Shown here piece by piece: positions 63,231 through 64,000 of a stretch of DNA of 64,000 nucleotides. Numbering within the stretch: position 1 is the first letter of the stretch; each line of letters opens with the position of its first letter. Source of the stretch: Acetobacter tropicalis (GTDB lineage Bacteria; Pseudomonadota; Alphaproteobacteria; Acetobacterales; Acetobacteraceae); the NCBI RefSeq assembly GCF_001580915.1, contig NZ_LHZQ01000216.1, forward strand, positions 1 through 64,000. The letters are read 5' to 3'. The notes below the pieces were generated by a model that was given only the letters and a program-made list of their open reading frames with translations, had not been told where the DNA came from and ran no database searches. The translations under genes and the position numbers were made by a program.

Positions 63231-64000
63231 ATGTGGGAAATATCTCGTACCGTAAGTGCGGTCGCGTGCCTTGCATTGATACCTGCAGCAAGTGAGGCCC
63301 GCACACGCAGGCCTGAATTGTCAGAATGTTTTGGTGTTGCCATGACTCCATGGGACCCGGATGTTATCTGTGTGAGCAATCCCGATGTGGTGGAGGAAGA
63401 ACTTTCCAACAATGAAGATGATTTCTTTTTCTATGACGACCATCACAATATTATAAGGCGGCCTAGCCGCGTTTCCCGAGTTTTGCGTTCTACACCGCGC
63501 CCGTTATCGCCCAATTGGTTACATCAGGATACCATGACGGGAGATTGGGGCGGACTGCGCACACGTTTGGCCCGCAGGGGCATTTTGTTTCAAGGGCATT
63601 ATGTGCAGGATACTGCCGGGAACCCGGTAGGGGGGAAAGCGCAGGCGGTGCGTTATGCACATGAATTTGCCGGGGGCCTTGATATCGATTTCAGAAAATG
63701 GATTGGATATGATATCGGAATTCTTCACTTTCTGGTCACCCAGCGTTCAGGGTTAGGGCTGCATATGGTTATGCCCGCACTGAGTTCCGTGCAGGAAATT
63801 TACGGAACCGGACAGACGGTGCGTTTGACCAGGCTTTCTCTGGAGCACAAATTTACAAATTACGTGAATACGGAGCTCGGATGGGTCAACACGGAAAATG
63901 ATTTTGCCCAGTCAACAACACACTGGGGGATGTCTATTTACTGCCAGTTTCAGAGCAATGCTATTTGCGGTATGCCGCAGTCGCTCGCTTTCAATTCTGG
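63231..64000 (+). CDS. oprB: Carbohydrate-selective porin OprB, 3'-truncated by the window
   Basis: The first 256 residues of an OprB-family porin; no stop codon before the window ends. A signal peptide (SAVACLALIPAASEA) is followed by about 75 residues of acidic, poorly conserved sequence with two cysteines, then the porin start WLHQDTMTGDWGGLRTRLAR and barrel strands (ELGWVNTENDFAQS). OprB porins admit sugars and polyols through the outer membrane. It starts 38 bases after the permease with GGAAG ahead, so it completes a sugar uptake and oxidation operon. Confidence 0.9.
   Translation, partial: MWEISRTVSAVACLALIPAASEARTRRPELSECFGVAMTPWDPDVICVSNPDVVEEELSNNEDDFFFYDDHHNIIRRPSRVSRVLRSTPRPLSPNWLHQDTMTGDWGGLRTRLARRGILFQGHYVQDTAGNPVGGKAQAVRYAHEFAGGLDIDFRKWIGYDIGILHFLVTQRSGLGLHMVMPALSSVQEIYGTGQTVRLTRLSLEHKFTNYVNTELGWVNTENDFAQSTTHWGMSIYCQFQSNAICGMPQSLAFNS

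Overview
The window (64 kb, moderate GC) looks like the chromosome of an acetic acid bacterium, most likely Acetobacter or a close relative (Acetobacteraceae, Alphaproteobacteria). The reasons are the gene mix (sorbosone/sorbose-dehydrogenase-like pair, OprB porin, NasA-flavoprotein fusion) and an enterobacterial-style nuo operon, which I recall as typical of Acetobacter/Komagataeibacter and absent from Gluconobacter. The genus is inference. I see no rRNA, tRNA, CRISPR array, phage or intact insertion sequence.

Layout. (1) 1-7.5 kb, + strand: nitrate assimilation. The 3' part of a fused NirBD nitrite reductase is followed by a nitrate reductase fused to a CysJ-like flavoprotein module, then the nasT/nasS regulatory pair, all overlapping or nearly so. 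(2) 7.7-10.3 kb: an exported M1 aminopeptidase ending in a strong terminator. (3) 10.4-34 kb: a large organosulfur acquisition region. It holds two paralogous TonB-dependent receptors (one with a histidine-rich N-terminus), an SsuABC-type sulfonate importer with a nitroreductase, a second importer of the oligopeptide type (lipoprotein, two permeases, double ATPase), three acyl-CoA-dehydrogenase-fold flavoenzymes (two SfnB/DszC-like), two NtaA/DszA-like FMN monooxygenases, SsuD, a flavin reductase and a FAD/NAD(P) protein of unknown role. Most of it (34.0 down to 17.7 kb) runs on the minus strand as one long cluster. (4) 34.7-39.2 kb: an iron/TonB block of a PiuC-type dioxygenase, a Sel1-repeat protein and exbB-exbD-tonB, with Fur-box-like sites. 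(5) 39.4-54.6 kb, minus strand: a CBS-domain protein downstream of a complete 13-gene nuoA-N operon with fused nuoCD. (6) 55.0-58.4 kb, + strand: a short-chain dehydrogenase and a cation P-type ATPase. (7) 58.7-64 kb, + strand: an aldehyde dehydrogenase and GMC oxidoreductase pair resembling L-sorbosone/L-sorbose dehydrogenases, a sugar MFS permease, and an OprB porin that runs off the end.

How it fits together. TonB-ExbBD could energise the two receptors, which would bring an organosulfur compound across the outer membrane. The two ABC importers would take substrates across the inner membrane, and reduced-flavin monooxygenases fed by the flavin reductase would release sulfite. The best candidate for something undescribed is the minus-strand cluster at 17.7-34.0 kb: a complete uptake-plus-desulfurization route whose substrate cannot be read from the sequence.
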